Origin: Trichobilharzia regenti
Taxonomy: Eukaryota > Platyhelminthes > Trematoda > Strigeidida > Schistosomatidae
Length of the DNA stretch: 64,000 nucleotides
Direction of reading: 5' to 3'
Assembly (NCBI GenBank): GCA_944472135.2
Contig: OX235264.1
Location: forward strand, 84,516,319-84,580,318
The notes beneath the pieces are model-generated. The model was not told the origin of the DNA, searched no databases, and saw only the letters and a list, made by a program, of their open reading frames with translations. Below are positions 10,622 to 21,176 of the stretch, piece by piece (positions within the stretch are counted from its first letter, which is position 1; every line of letters starts with the position of its first letter). A program made the translations under genes and the position numbers.

Positions 10622-10894
10622 AAATTATGTACTTATTGAATTGAATTTTTGATTTTCCCGTCGATTGATTGGACCGAAGTGCTCGGTCTCAGGTTGACAT
10701 GTCGGCTTCTTGTGCAGATGCTTCGACGATGTCTGGGCATTTGAAACTATGGTCACTGGGTTCGAGCCTCAGTGGGAACATCATCACTCACTGAGAAAAG
10801 CAGGTACATCCAGCTGACGAGTCCCAAATAGGACGAAATGCGCATCCTGGATTCCACTGCTAGCCACCATCCACCAATTGTAAATTATGTACTT
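10622..10894 (+). mobile_element. Smα-type hammerhead SINE (family A) with 13-bp target duplication
   Basis: Perfect direct repeats AAATTATGTACTT at 10622-10634 and 10882-10894 flank a 247-bp plus-strand element. It has a tRNA-like head (about 10675-10780, B-box GGTTCGAGCCT), a hammerhead ribozyme, and a tail CACCATCCACCAATTG. This matches the organisation of the schistosome Smα family (polymerase III promoter plus hammerhead). Intact ends and a perfect target duplication suggest a fairly young copy. Confidence 0.9.
10803..10856 (+). ncRNA. Hammerhead ribozyme, all core positions intact
   Basis: Stem I ATCCAG/CTGGAT (10808-10813 with 10847-10852), core CTGACGA (10814-10820), stem II GTCC/GGAC (10821-10824 with 10831-10834), GAAA (10835-10838), stem III ATGC/GCAT and C17 at 10846. 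The cleavage triplet is ATC, a permitted NUH site though weaker than GTC. This is the best plus-strand ribozyme in the window. Confidence 0.88.
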
Positions 10895-11149
10895 CGTCAA
10901 GAACGCCTACAAAGACTAGTCAGCTTTGAGAATGGTGAATTCCAGTTGAACGACTGCATTTTCTGTTCATTTAGCTTGATGACATCATTTTGCTTCTAAG
11001 TAATGAAAACTGATCGACATTTAAGACTGGATGTTTAGAGTGGTAACTGTTTGGAGAACAATTCGTGTGAGTATTACTGTTAATGCAAGTATAGAACTTA
11101 GCCACTATGGTGGAATGTAATTCCATATGGAATAAGTTCGTTTTGAATA

Positions 11150-11425
11150 TCATATACTTATGCTGCAGTGAGAGAAAGATTTCAATGACTGAAGCTTTGT
11201 TTATCGATTCAACACTACACATGTGCAATCGGAATGATGCAACGCCTATACCGGAGACATTGCAAGTGGCAGCAAACGAGGTGAAGATTGAGAGAAAGAA
11301 AGAGAAACAAATTGTGAAGCTATGTGACTAAACTGATATGATTCTGAGCGATAAATTGTGCTCAGAACGTCATCCACCTGTTAATACTGCATCGTTACTG
11401 TGTGATATTTTTGTACCTAGCCTGT
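11150..11425 (+). mobile_element. PLE 3' fragment (PLE-1 lineage)
   Basis: Encodes RERKISMTEALFIDST...MCNRND, matching the C-terminus RERLITESLFIEST...TCNRND of the PLE-1 protein. The PLE 3' region follows, with the hammerhead-like GAGC...GCTC, AACGTC segment (11340-11375). Strongly 5'-truncated. Confidence 0.75.
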
Positions 11426-11536
11426 CACCTGATAATGTTCTCGTGAACTTTGTTGCCAGACCCGCCAAGGACGATAAGATTTTACGCAGCCTAATGCTTG
11501 TGCTCTATGAGCATGCCCTTTGCTATGATAATGTTT

Positions 11537-11778
11537 AGAGTCGATGGTTCATTGGTAGCATGTTCGCCAACCACGAACGTGATTCGAGTTTTGATCTCCA
11601 GCCAGGGCATTCCTAAAACCTCACTACACCAGTAATAAAGTCAGTAAAGAGGTAAGATCATGCGTGAAGCTAGCAAATGCGCCTCATAAGAGTAAAACCA
11701 TTGTTACCAAAACCTCAGAGCTCTAGCTTGAAGCCTTGTTTTCCACTCAGAACGTCAAAAGGGTAAAATAAATGAAAC
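11537..11778 (+). mobile_element. tRNA-derived SINE (family C), heavily decayed
   Basis: GAGTCGATGGTTCATTGGTAGC..., a weak B-box near 11582-11592, the body word GAAGCTAGCAA and the tail TAGCTTGAAGCC...TTCCACTCAG follow the order of family C SINEs at much lower similarity. Confidence 0.5.
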
Positions 11779-12662
11779 TGAAAGTTAAAAGTCAATTAAA
11801 AAGCAACCAGGGTCTTACTGTGGTAGTATTTGGCAAGTATATGTGCAGCTGTAATGACATTCATTTTCGCTCCTAATTTATAGACTTAATTCCTGTTTCT
11901 GTCTTTATCGTCTTCGTCTACCGGAAAGTTTTAAATGCACCCCTGGATACACAATTTAGCATGATACTTTTTTAAATTAAGCACAGACATTTAATATTAT
12001 CATTAATCATCTACAAGTTATTTAAGAAGGCTGAACGAAATTGATTTATTTTGTAAATGTTATTCGGCTATTTCTAAAAACACAAGTTGGCTAATATATT
12101 GATCCTAAGAATACTGGGATTGCTGAAGGCCGTTAAATAAACAAACAGTAGATTTCTGTTTATTTTTGGAAAGAATTTAACTGAGTTTAACGACTAGTTC
12201 TGAATAGAGGTTAACATTAACTAGAGTAATATTGAAGCTCTTGACAGATTGTTGACAGTCACCACTATTACCCTAACATTTCTACAATTATATACAAAAT
12301 CAAGAACATTTAAATCTCGTCAGGGTTCTACCATGTTGTTAAACGGCAGGAAAGAGAATTAAATTACGCGTCCTACCTTTGTTATCTTCTTTATGCAGCA
12401 CGATCTGGTGAAATTCACTAAATATGAAGTACACAGTATGAGGTGGAATTTCTTCACATCTTTCTTATGTAAAAGAAAATACTCCGATCTCAATATATCA
12501 CCTGACTGACACAACAGACGGTGTAAACAATAATCTTAGGACTATTGGAAGAAAATCTTGGTGAAGTTTTAGCGGCGAAAATCAACCTCTTTATATAATT
12601 TGAATTTTTATCTGACATGCAGAAGGTTAGTAATTTCGTTAACTTTTTTGGTCGATATTTGC
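11779..12662. other. No recognisable feature
   Basis: No coding, RNA or repeat signature recognised; AT-rich. Confidence 0.45.
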
Positions 12663-12890
12663 TTTTTTTCCTTCCCGTTCCCCAGTGGAACATAGGGCTT
12701 CAAGCTAGTGGCTTCATGTTTCTGTAGCAGCGTTTATTTTACGGGATGGGGGTTGCTAGCCTCATTCCCAACCTATCCTCTTTACCAAGATTATTTCTGG
12801 CTTATCGAGGTAAGCGAGTGCGTCAGCCAGGGGATCGAACCCCAAACCATGTGCATGGTCGGGGAGCCTCCTAACCGCTATACCACCGAC
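12663..12890 (-). mobile_element. tRNA-derived SINE, family C, RTE-type tail (subfamily C-a)
   Basis: Minus strand: head GTCGGTGGTATAGCGG with B-box GGTTCGATCCC, body GAGGCTAGCAACCCCCATCC, and tail GAAGCCCTATGTTCCACT ending in A-rich sequence. The first five or so head bases seen in other copies are missing; instead the head directly follows the oligo-T end of a 5S rRNA-like sequence. Confidence 0.85.
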
Positions 12891-13013
12891 AAAAAAGCCG
12901 GCAACACCCAGTATTCCCAGCCGGTCACCCATGCAAGTACTAACCGGGCCCAACGTTGCTTAACTTTGTTGATCGGACGAGAGCCGGTGCTTTCAACGTG
13001 GTATGGTCGCCGA
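12891..13013 (-). rRNA. 5S rRNA-like sequence (probable pseudogene)
   Basis: The minus strand reads ACCATACCACGTTGAAAGCA, GGCTCTCGTCCGATC, AAGTTAAGCAACGTTGGGCC, GGTTAGTACTTGCATGGGTG, GGAATAC and a terminal GTGTTGCCGGC. These are the conserved eukaryotic 5S blocks in order over about 117 bases (13013 down to 12897). A run of six T residues follows directly (12896-12891), as a polymerase III terminator would. Deviations such as GATCAACAAAG (usually GATCACCGAAG) and CTTGCATGGG (usually CTTGGATGGG), and the lack of a tandem array, argue for a stray copy. Confidence 0.85.
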
Positions 13014-13754
13014 TCTCTGCTTGGAATACTGTAAATAGTTCTCAGTGAATTTTGTTTAGAAAAGGATTTCGCCTTCAGAAACCCGTGTCATGTTCATGCT
13101 TGCATTGTAAAGTCACCTCAAATACACTGAATGACAATTTGCTATTCAACTGAAAGATGCCATTTCGCCTTTACAACCGAAAACTGTTTCTGTATCACAC
13201 TGCTAAAGATGTGTAACAAAATTCTAACTTGTTAGTGTTGAGTAATAAACAGTCACCAATAATAATTAAATGAAGTTAAATCCAACTCGAGACAGTGATA
13301 ATGCTACTTCATGTGATGACGAAAATTAATTTTGTTTTTATTAAATGTTTTGTTTATTACAGAGACAAATCAATTAAAAATGTGTCAGAATACACAATTA
13401 CTACTTTTTGAAAATGTGTAAATAATCATCAGACTCATGACGTTTAAGGAAAATAGATCTAGCTGCAGATGTGGAGAACTATTTGGATAGGCACATGAAT
13501 TAAAAATAAAAAGAGACTTTGAACATCCAAGAAATACTAAGGTTATAAGGCTATAATAGTGTTGGCAAAACACCACTTATCTTTATATTGGCAGTAAATA
13601 TGGAGACAGCCTCACTTATAACCTTTTAATTCATTTGGCATACTCATGTTCTGAACAAATGTGAGTAGACATCAGTAGAGCATTTCATCAGTATGCGCAC
13701 TCATATACACGGCCTTCATATACAGATGTAATTCATACCATTAAATAATTTTGA
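13014..13754. other. No recognisable feature
   Basis: No supported gene or repeat. Confidence 0.5.
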
Positions 13755-14553
13755 ACAAAGCAAGAGTGACAAATGAACGAGGATAATATGAGCTCGCATT
13801 TTTATTATTTCAAGGATTCTTCTCAACTGACTACAACCTGAACAATACAAAAATAGAAGTCACATTGAAGACTTCAACATACTTTTTTCGAGAAGACAAC
13901 GAGTAATTGATAAAAACTAAAAGTAATATAAGTCGGAATGATGTAAGTTGTTAAATAATTAAGGGTGAAAATGTTTAATTATTTGTAGGAAAATAAGACG
14001 AATATACTTTGACTCACAGTGCGACTGCGTCCCGTCTACTGGACGCTAACCGTATTGTGAACAATTTAAAAGTGTACAAAATAATCCACATGCAAGAGAA
14101 ACCACCTAGTTTGCTACGCGTTTTGCTGAGGTAATCTCCATCAAACGATTAAAACCAAATTAATGTACGCAGAAAGAGACGATGGTCAATCTCGTGATGC
14201 CTCGAAGATAACAAGGTATGTAAATTTTACCACATCATCGTCTGTCCTATTTAGAAAATTTTACATTTACACGTAAAACATGACTCACTCTAACCCTCTT
14301 TTTGTTGTAGTTGCTTAGCCTATTGATTCTTCATACTTCTTCTAGCTAAAGTTGTATCTACACACAAAATTTATCGAACTCCATCCTTCTGTTTCCAAAG
14401 AATATTCGTCTAATTTTCCTACGTATAATAATACATATTCACCCTTAATTATTCAACAGATTACATTATTCTGGACTTATGTTACTTTTAGTTCTTACCA
14501 CTTACTCACTGTCGACGTAGAAAAAGTATCTTCAAGTCTTCAATGTAACTCAC

Positions 14554-14844
14554 ATTTTTGTCAAGTATTAGCTTTTGTAGGGATTTTGTTTGATTGGTTG
14601 AAGGATTTCATCATGAGCTGACATCAGCTAGAGAACCAATGGAAAACCACCTGGGAGTACGGGTCAGCTGTTTCGTCCTAGTTTTGGGACTTTCCGTGAG
14701 CACGCACATACCAGGGCTGGAACCAGAAGGTTCTGAGTCCTAGTCACGGTGGGTGTGTGTGCTGATGAAAAGTCCCAAAACTAGGACGGAACAACCGACC
14801 AGTATTTCCAGGTTTTCCAATAGTTCTTTAACTTATATTTTTGT
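14554..14844. mobile_element. Hammerhead SINE family B, minimal inverted dimer
   Basis: ATTTTTGT at 14554-14561 and 14837-14844 flanks 275 bp. It consists of a minus-strand tail and hammerhead (14562-14725) joined to a plus-strand hammerhead and tail (14740-14836). The tRNA-like head and body are absent. The insertion sits in the right arm of the inverted-repeat element, so it is the younger of the two. Confidence 0.75.
14750..14812 (+). ncRNA. Hammerhead motif, decayed
   Basis: GTGCTGATGAAAA, stem II GTCC/GGAC, GGAA for GAAA, GAC for GTC. The minus-strand partner (14651-14708) has GAAA but a scrambled core. Confidence 0.45.
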
Positions 14845-14945
14845 ATTGTTCAGCTTGTAGCTAGCTGAGAAGAGTCCACCGAATAATAAAAGTGTGAGCT
14901 CATTTTATTCTGGTGCATTTGTCGTTCTTACTTTTTTAAAGTAAG

Positions 14946-15376
14946 ATCAACTGAACGAACGAATATTTCTTTCCAAAAAAGTTATTATCAAGCTCCATAC
15001 TTGCACTAATAGTTGGTAAGAAAAGGCACTCAATCGTTCTGGAATTGCTCAGTCAAAATATATAGGATGAAATATTAGTCTGATTGTTAGGGAAAGTTGA
15101 ATTGAAGTGGATAAATAAAGAACCACTTGTTTGAAATATGTTTTTGAATTTAAACGTAGTAAATACTATCGTAAAAGTGGAATGCAGTTAACGAGAAGAA
15201 GGCCTGTTAGCGTAAAAGGAAGAACAATGAAATCAATCTTACAATCTAAAGTTTAAGTCATGTTTATGTTACGCTAATGTGTCATCCATGAATGATTGAT
15301 AAAAATGTAGAGTTTTGTCATAGCTGATTCCTTTTTATAGGTAAATCTCAGTAAAAGATGAATCATCTAACTTTAT
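14946..15376. other. No recognisable feature
   Basis: AT-rich, nothing recognised. Confidence 0.5.
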
Positions 15377-16214
15377 TATTATTATTATATCCTTTAGTTC
15401 CTAGAGGAACATAGGGCTTCAGCTGCGCGTCTCCATTGCCTTCGGTTTTCTGACAACTTTTTCACCCCGCTCCAAATCTACCCACATGCTTCCATTTCCT
15501 ATTCACATGACCTCCTCTAAGTCACCCTCACCCTTACACTGACGACCAACTAGCCGCCCGCTTCCCTTTCGGCTTCCACTCGAGCGATGGCTTGTCTAGT
15601 GATGTCACTTGATGGTTCGTTTTCTCAGAGTATGGCCAGCCAATCCATCTCCATTTCTTCCTGCCTATTTGTTTCACAATCGGTTCCTGGTTGGTTCGCT
15701 GATTGCCAGAGATCGCTGTTGCTGATCTTTTCTGGCCGGCTATCTGATCTTGAGTATTGAGAGAAGACAGCTGTTGGTGAAGGTCTGAAGTTTGTTTGAG
15801 ATGCTCTTTATGACGCGCTGGCCAAGTGTCTGATCCATCCGTATAATAGCACTGACTGACTTCACATTGGAGTTGAAAATCCGGATGTTATTTTTGATGG
15901 TGAGTGCTGTTGACCTCCACACAGACTTGAGAGTAGTGAAAGATTGACTTGCTCTTCCGATTCTGGCTTTGGTATCCTCATCAATTCCGTCCGCATGTAG
16001 CTGAAACGATGATTCCCAGGTAGGTAGGTAGGTAGGTGGGTGAAGGAGGTTGTTTCTTTCAGGCTCCTCCCATCCATGATGGCTGATTGTTGTCTGTTGT
16101 TGTTGCTGTTGCTGCTGGCCAGGAATCTTCATCACCTCTGTTTTATCTATGTTCACCTGAAGTTCTATCTTCTCTGGATGCTTCTTCTGCCAATTTGTTG
16201 CTTTTCACTTATAT
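15377..16214 (-). mobile_element. RTE-clade non-LTR retrotransposon, 3' fragment
   Basis: The minus strand ends with GAAGCCCTATGTTCCTCTAG and an ATA/ATT-rich tail (15377-15420), and encodes decayed C-terminal RTE sequence: LTIKNNIRIFNSNVKSV, FITLKSVW and IPGQQQQQQQQTTISHHGW. The RT catalytic core is absent (5'-truncated near 16214). A TAGG microsatellite lies at 16020-16038 and a glutamine-repeat region at 16098-16122. The frames on both strands here (15740-16291) are fragments or shadows. Confidence 0.85.
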
Positions 16215-17879
16215 ATCTAACTTTAGTCAGTGATTTGTATTGTCCTGTGACGACTTTTCATCAGACTAAGCGAACAACGTATAATTTCTAGAGGACACCA
16301 TTTACAACATCTAATATAATCACTTCCACAAAAACATGTGGACTAGTAAACTCACATAGAACTGGATATAAACAGTAGTGATTCTTTCATAGAGTACTTC
16401 TGGTAAACTTCTTTACTTCAGACAAATACTCATAAACTGGTTAACTGACAAATTCATCAAAACTTTATAAAACTTCATATTTTTAAATATATATATATAT
16501 ACATAAATATAATCCCTTAAAATTGCAAATGACTAATTTTTTAAGTCATAATTCTATTTGCTATTTATTACTAGTGATTATTACTTTCGCTTCAGTAGAA
16601 TACAAAAAAAGTATAAACGCTGTGGAATGGGTGTAATTCCTGTAAAATCACATGCATGCATTCATCTGCACATGGAGATATTCACCTGTCCTCCTCTTAT
16701 TAAAGGCATCCATTAATAAAAAGAAGTCTTAATTGTTGCTTTCAGGGAAAAAAGTTAGGAATTTGACTGGAAACTTTTTACTTTACTATCTTTGTAAAAT
16801 AATCATGGTCTAGAACACACACACAGAGAGAGAGGAATAATGACTATATTGAAAGTTTTTCATCAGTACTAAAAAAGCAAACATGTTGAAAATGTGTGCA
16901 GCTGATGTCTGTCTGTAACAATAAATTTGAATAAATGAGACCAAAATATATATTTTTTCCATCTGCTCTTTGTTAACAAATGCATAAACCAAGTCGAAAA
17001 TTTATTTCATCTTCTCCCCTCCCCTCCTCCATGAGGCTAAATAAATAAGGTTTCTTGTAACCCATGTATAAATAACTCTATTGGTGTAGTTGTGTCCTCT
17101 CAGTTGGAGTTCTTTCAATATAAAAACCTCACATTGTAGTCTCCGCTGAAGATTTTCTCTAGGAAGAAAGACAGTGGAAACCATCCAGCCGAAATGACAC
17201 AGTATCATCAGTATCAGGCTCTTTAACTAGAAATCTTTTTTTATCATTCAAATCAGTTTAACCGTAACGACAGCATTTGACAAGGGAATACACATTTTCC
17301 CGTCCGAATCAAAAGAGTACGATTCGGCTAGGGTGAGATACATTTTTCTCAGTAACACTGAGGTGGTTATTATTCATTTTGTTTTTTTAGTATTCTGCCA
17401 GACTTGAATATAAAGTTGAAGGAAAAATTTATTAGTCAATCACTTTTTATGAGATTTAGCAAATAAGCCATTAGGAAATAGGGTGAAGTAGTAAGAAAAT
17501 AAAATTGTCTAAAGTTATTTATTTAACTTTTTTTTTGTTTTTTGGGTACATTGTTGAGAGAATTTTTCTTCGTAATGCTTACGCAAAATTTATTCTGAAA
17601 AATTACTTTCATCATTGAGTGCACAACATTTTTGCCTAAAATATTTGCTTATATAAACTTGTACTACACTGAATGAATTACTAGTTCCTGTATGTTTCCG
17701 GAAATCATAAAAAAAATTAGGCAAATCTAAAAGTGACTGTTTTTTTTCTACGTATATTCACAAGTTACATAAACAGAGTTTTAGAGAATCGTGTTATTAT
17801 TCACAGGACGAGATTTGAAAAAAAAACACACTGGGTAATACTCACAATTTTTTTTCAAGGTGATTAACAGAATTATATA
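16215..17879. other. No recognisable gene
   Basis: AT-rich, with short TA and CA/GA repeats near 16486-16503 and 16815-16835. No element recognised. Confidence 0.45.
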
Positions 17880-18520
17880 ACTATTATAATCCTTTCTTTG
17901 AGTTCCTAATGAGACAAAGGGCTCCGATGTCACACATTCCTGTTGTATCCTTTTACTTTTCATTCTTGTAAGTTGATCTGATAGTTGCTACGAGCTTTCG
18001 TTTACTCCCTTCATGTGATCTCTATTTCAAACTTCAAGCCTAATCTATCATCTTCCGTTCTAATTCTTCTCGAGGGCGTGGAGTTGGATTTTACTTGAAT
18101 GTCGCCTCAAAGTATAACCAGTCTCTCTCTCCATTCCTTTCTGCATACTTGCTGATTACTGAGCTGTCAATCAATTCCTTGACAGATTTGCATGTTACTT
18201 ATCCACACCAGTTGCTTATCTGATCCACATTATAGAGTCAACGAAAGCTGGTATTGAAGAAAGCCTGCTGGAAGCTGTTGAAAATGCACTTAGCGTAGCT
18301 TCCGCTAAATATCTGAACCAAATGTAAGCAGTGATTTGATATTGGTTTTAAGAATTCTGATCGTGTTCATCATGGTGAATGTTGTAGATCTCGAAAACAA
18401 TTCCAGCGAAATGAAGGTCTGTTTTGCATTTTCAACTGTCACTTCGCAATCGTCGTCCGCAGAAAGTGTAGTTGAAGATATATTTTGAAGGAAAAGCATG
18501 ATTTTGGACATTCCTTCATG
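17880..18520 (-). mobile_element. RTE-like fragment, very old
   Basis: The minus strand encodes AKQTFISLELFSRSTTFTMMNTIRILKTNIKSLLTFGS (18305-18511; written in part here for comparison), matching RTE C-terminal order (AFITLKSVWRSTELTIKNNIRIFNSNVKSV in younger copies). It ends with GAGCCCTTTGTCTCATTAGG at 17895-17914, the RTE 3' end motif. Many changes make it the oldest RTE copy here. Confidence 0.6.
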
Positions 18521-20986
18521 TCAGTTATCTTACAAAATATTCTACACACGTCTTATCACCTATGACTTTGTTTAGTAATGAAAAGTAGAACGGTTGAAAT
18601 GAAATGATTCGACATAAGTAGGAGGATATAAAAGAACCGATAATGAACTAAACACCAGGTTATTTCAGACTCGTATTATCAGTTTCGTCTAGTCACATAT
18701 ACTCACTCATAATCCTATTTTGTCAAATATAGGATAAGTGAACACTTCGGTAGGTAAATGAATTGGGCACCTTAACTGCAACATACTATAGCATGTTGCT
18801 TATGTGAGAATATGTGTTAACATACAGAAGCTTTTCCTATGTAGAATTATGACGTTTTAATTGAAATAATAAATGTGCGTATTCTGAATTAAAACGTGGA
18901 GATTGTAGATCAAAACAGAAATTTCTGTGGGTTAAGCATTAAATCCGACAACCTCTGCACTACATACTCCGTATTTTGCCAAATAGATTACAAAATCCAG
19001 AGGTTAACCAGGCAATTATTTCGTTGCAGCCATCATAGGTTACGCTCAGCAGTCAGGTGAATCCACGGCACGTAAATGTTCGTGAATAACTATATCAGAT
19101 TCTCAGCTATGTCTCTTCCTGTCAAATGGAATCACAACAAGTTAGACGAGATGTAGGTTTTTAAATGACAGTGAAACTATATGAGATAGCCTCAGTTCGA
19201 ACCTGGTCGTGACACAGATAATTGTTACATCTTTAATTAACAGTCATTATGTGCATATACATATTAGTATTAAATCAGCTACCTTTTACAGATTCTCACA
19301 GTCACATAATCAAAAATACGCAAATCACTTTGATGCTAGGAGCTGAACTGGATTGGTCTAACCAGAAAGCAATTTCTGCCTGGATCTTTCGGTAGAAGTC
19401 ATCCATAATATCTAAGAAATGTTTTATTTTCAGCTTCAAGTCTATTCTGATTTCCTTGATCTCTTCTGAAGCTGTAAGAGGGACGGCATCATTAGTAAAA
19501 CTAAAATGTAAATGCAGTAGCGCCGCACTGTGATGAGACTGAGACAGTTTTTTGTGTCATATGTATACCATTTTACCTGTAGGTATTTAATGGTTGTAAT
19601 AGCAGATTTTGTCGGGGTACTTAAGTCTGGTTTCAACCGTTTAATATTTGCTGTCTTGGTATATTATACTGATTATAAAAGGTTTTAGAAAATCAGTTTT
19701 GTGATCATTATCCACTATAATGACAGGTGATTGCATTGCTAAAGACATTTACACCTTCCACACACGAATTCCGTCGAACTAGCCTCAACATTTGGTCACA
19801 AAAATTTTGTTCTGAACTTCTGAGGTGTTCTTCGAAAAGAATATGCAAATTATTATCTGAAGTCGTGGGCAAACTTGCCATTCTTAGTTTATTTCCGTAC
19901 GCAAAGCCATTCAATGGAATGCAACCACTCTAACAGCTGTATTAGTACTTTAAAAACAGCCATGGACCTAGGTCTTTTACTTCTTGGCGGTCTTTGATAT
20001 AGCGCACCTATGCGGTATTATGTCAACCCCATGGAAAAGACAAGATAAAAATGGTTACTTATAAGTGATGAATCACTGCATAGTTGCAAGTGTGTGAGAG
20101 AATATAATTTCCAATATATTGTGATCAAGGGAGACAAGTGAGGAGAATGACACAACATCCGTCTGCTAATGCTACAAAAAATAGTTGTGTAGAGAGTAAA
20201 AAGATGAACAGCTGATACCATGGATCACCTTGTGTTTTTTTCTGCTGTACATTTAGCTTAACTTTCTCTGTGGGCATAAAAACTTCTGCATCACAGAAAA
20301 GTTAAAAATCTACTTTTTTGCCAACTAAATATTCAACACAAAGCTGTATTTACCCACACTTGCGAATAGATGAAGTCCAAGATGTCAACACATTCCTCTT
20401 CTTAAACATAACTGAGTATTCATGAAATAGTAGATTAGATGGGACTCATTAAAGGTAAGTTGCATATATATGTATTTATTGATGAACAGCTCAACTACTT
20501 CAAATTCTTGTACAGAAAACTGATGGCGTTACTGATGAGCTAGTTAAATCTGTTGGACTCGTCCCTAATAAGGACCAAAAGTTATACGTAAAGTATTTTC
20601 CATCTGAGAGATAATAGACATCACTTCTAGCTGTCTAAGAAAAATAAGAAATGCCCTATGATTGTAATTTTCCTGACTTAATGACAATATTGGATATTTA
20701 GTCAACATTTAATTATAACTAATAAAGTTCATGCCATTAGTTACTTTTCTGGATATTGTATTTGCAGTGACAGTCAATATCTTGTTAAATATTATTTCTG
20801 TAGATACTATTAACACTTGTTTTAACCAGCTGAGGCGAACCATCAGGCCTGTTTCAAATATGGTTATTCCATAACCCATAGCTTTATTTAAACAAGGTGA
20901 ATTATACACATATCGAATATATTTGATGATGTGCGTATCAGTTTAAACTACTCATTTTTCAGGAAGAATATTCAAAAAGGTTGAAA
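18521..20986. other. Mostly unrecognised; one weak ORF
   Basis: No mobile element was recognised. The only segment with any coding feel is the minus-strand frame at 19708-19934, listed separately. Confidence 0.4.
19708..19934 (-). CDS. Unassigned ORF, possible exon (weak)
   Basis: Minus-strand frame of about 75 codons beginning just after a stop at its upstream edge. It contains NGFAYGNKLRMASLPTTSD and HILFEEHLRSSEQNFCDQML, with no low-complexity bias. Directly upstream the sequence TACTAATACAGCTGTTAG resembles a branch point plus a 3' splice acceptor; no good donor stands out, although AAG|GTGTAA lies inside the frame. I do not recognise the protein. The opposite strand is also open over the same span, so this may be chance. 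Confidence 0.2.
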
Positions 20987-21176
20987 GTGCGTTGGTGGCA
21001 CAGTGGTTAGGACTCTTGCCGACCATGCACATAGTCCGAGGTTTGATCCCCCGCCGACGAACACCTGATATCTATGGTTGGCCTGCAAAATTTGAGCTAC
21101 GAATATCCATGCTGAAAATTCCATACTAGTACCAAAAATACAGTGTGGAATCAAGCTGTAACCAAAAATAAAAAAT
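20987..21176 (+). mobile_element. tRNA-derived SINE, family C, LINE-type tail (C-b), copy 1 of 3
   Basis: Head GTGCGTTGGTGGCACAGTGG with B-box GGTTTGATCCC, then ACACCTGATATCTATGG, then the C-b tail ATGCTGAAAATTCC...GTGTGGAATCAAGCTGT and an A-rich end. Its 5' half differs from copies 2 and 3, but its 3' end from 21104 is shared exactly with them. Confidence 0.85.

Larger units (their letters stand above)
13755..14945. mobile_element. Inverted-repeat (foldback-like) element, interrupted by a hammerhead SINE
   Basis: Left arm 13755-14015 is the approximate inverse of 14391-14945 after removing the SINE at 14562-14836. Matching words: AATTAAGGGTGAA (left) with TTCACCCTTAATT (right), ACGAATA.ACTT with its inverse, and CTGAACAATACAAAAAT with ATTTTTGTATTGTTCAG. 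The 375-bp centre has no convincing frame. Arm-only copies occur at 24671-24889 and 55707-55925, starting TTGAACAAAGC. It could be a foldback transposon or another PLE-like inverted tail; nothing identifies a transposase. Confidence 0.65.

Noticed and set aside
12740..12890. Functional tRNA gene
   Set aside because: All tRNA-like sequences here continue into SINE bodies, have disturbed anticodon arms, and recur many times with the same tail.
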